Below the pieces are notes generated by a model, which saw only the letters and a program-made list of their open reading frames with translations, was not told the DNA's origin and did no database searches. DNA of 14,334 nucleotides. Source: Nitrospinaceae bacterium (lineage in GTDB: Bacteria > Nitrospinota > Nitrospinia > Nitrospinales > VA-1). Below are positions 14,259 to 14,334 of the stretch, in pieces. Made by a program: the position numbers and the translations under genes. Position 1 is the stretch's first letter, and each line of letters begins with the position of its first letter. Where the stretch lies: the NCBI GenBank assembly GCA_029261435.1, contig JAJDBI010000047.1, forward strand, positions 1 through 14,334, in the 5' to 3' direction.

Positions 14259-14334
14259 TGAAAACTAAGCTGACAAAGCGATTTTCAAATTTAATCGCGA
14301 TTTTAGCTTTTCTGGCCCTTCTGGCAGGAAACGC
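14258..14334 (+). CDS. Start of a secreted or envelope protein gene (cut by window end)
   Basis: Only 25 complete codons are visible. The ATG follows a strong Shine-Dalgarno sequence, AGGAGAG (14244-14250), at 7-bp spacing. The peptide MKTKLTKRFSNLIAILAFLA then LLAGNA is a classic Sec signal: a Lys/Arg-rich N-region (four basic residues in the first eight) and a hydrophobic core from about residue 12. A cleavage site probably lies at or after LAGNA. No lipobox Cys is seen in the visible part. The mature protein lies beyond the window, so its function is unknown. It is transcribed divergently from the pilus operon. Confidence 0.8.
   Translation, partial: MKTKLTKRFSNLIAILAFLALLAGN

Overview
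The window looks like a chromosomal motility locus from a flagellated, twitching Gram-negative (diderm) bacterium. Two proteins carry lipoprotein signals of outer-membrane type. The window holds hook-assembly genes and also type IVa pilus genes. The gene mix and the MJ0042-like zinc-ribbon protein beside pilT genes are reminiscent of Nitrospinota or the former Deltaproteobacteria. That placement is inference only; nothing here fixes the taxon.

Region 1 (1-3544, + strand) is the 3' part of a flagellar hook operon, fliK-flgD-flgE, closed by a very strong intrinsic terminator at 3513-3544. The fliK frame is damaged twice. A perfect tandem duplication (119 bp visible, period 130) shifts the frame into TGA at 120-122. 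A TAA at 430-432 then interrupts an otherwise continuous coding frame. Only the C-terminal half, with the conserved hook-length domain, is intact.

Region 2 (3598-4518, + strand) is a single gene for a short DUF115/Maf-like protein, a family linked to flagellin glycosylation in bacteria. It runs convergently into region 3.

Region 3 (4608-13820, - strand) is one tightly packed operon of ten genes, read right to left from a near-consensus sigma70 promoter with an extended -10 (13792-13820). The order is TPR lipoprotein (PilF/PilW-like), RodZ-like membrane protein, PilT, a second PilT/PilU ATPase, a zinc-ribbon protein with a degenerate receiver-like domain, a stand-alone cyclic-nucleotide-binding protein, PilC, a PilS-like sensor kinase, a double CDGSH iron-sulfur protein, and an FGE-fold lipoprotein lacking both catalytic cysteines. 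Genes overlap by 4 bp or are separated by 0-36 bp, so co-transcription is likely. PilB, PilR and the pilins are not in the window.

Region 4 (13747-14257) is an AT-rich intergenic stretch. It contains the pilus-operon promoter, several palindromes, a direct repeat and two doubtful short ORFs. It precedes a + strand gene that begins with a signal peptide and is cut by the window end.

The least familiar part is the regulatory set inside the pilus operon: the zinc-ribbon/pseudo-receiver protein coupled by ATGA overlap to a cyclic-nucleotide sensor, both between the retraction ATPases and PilC, plus the CDGSH and inactive-FGE pair at the operon's end.
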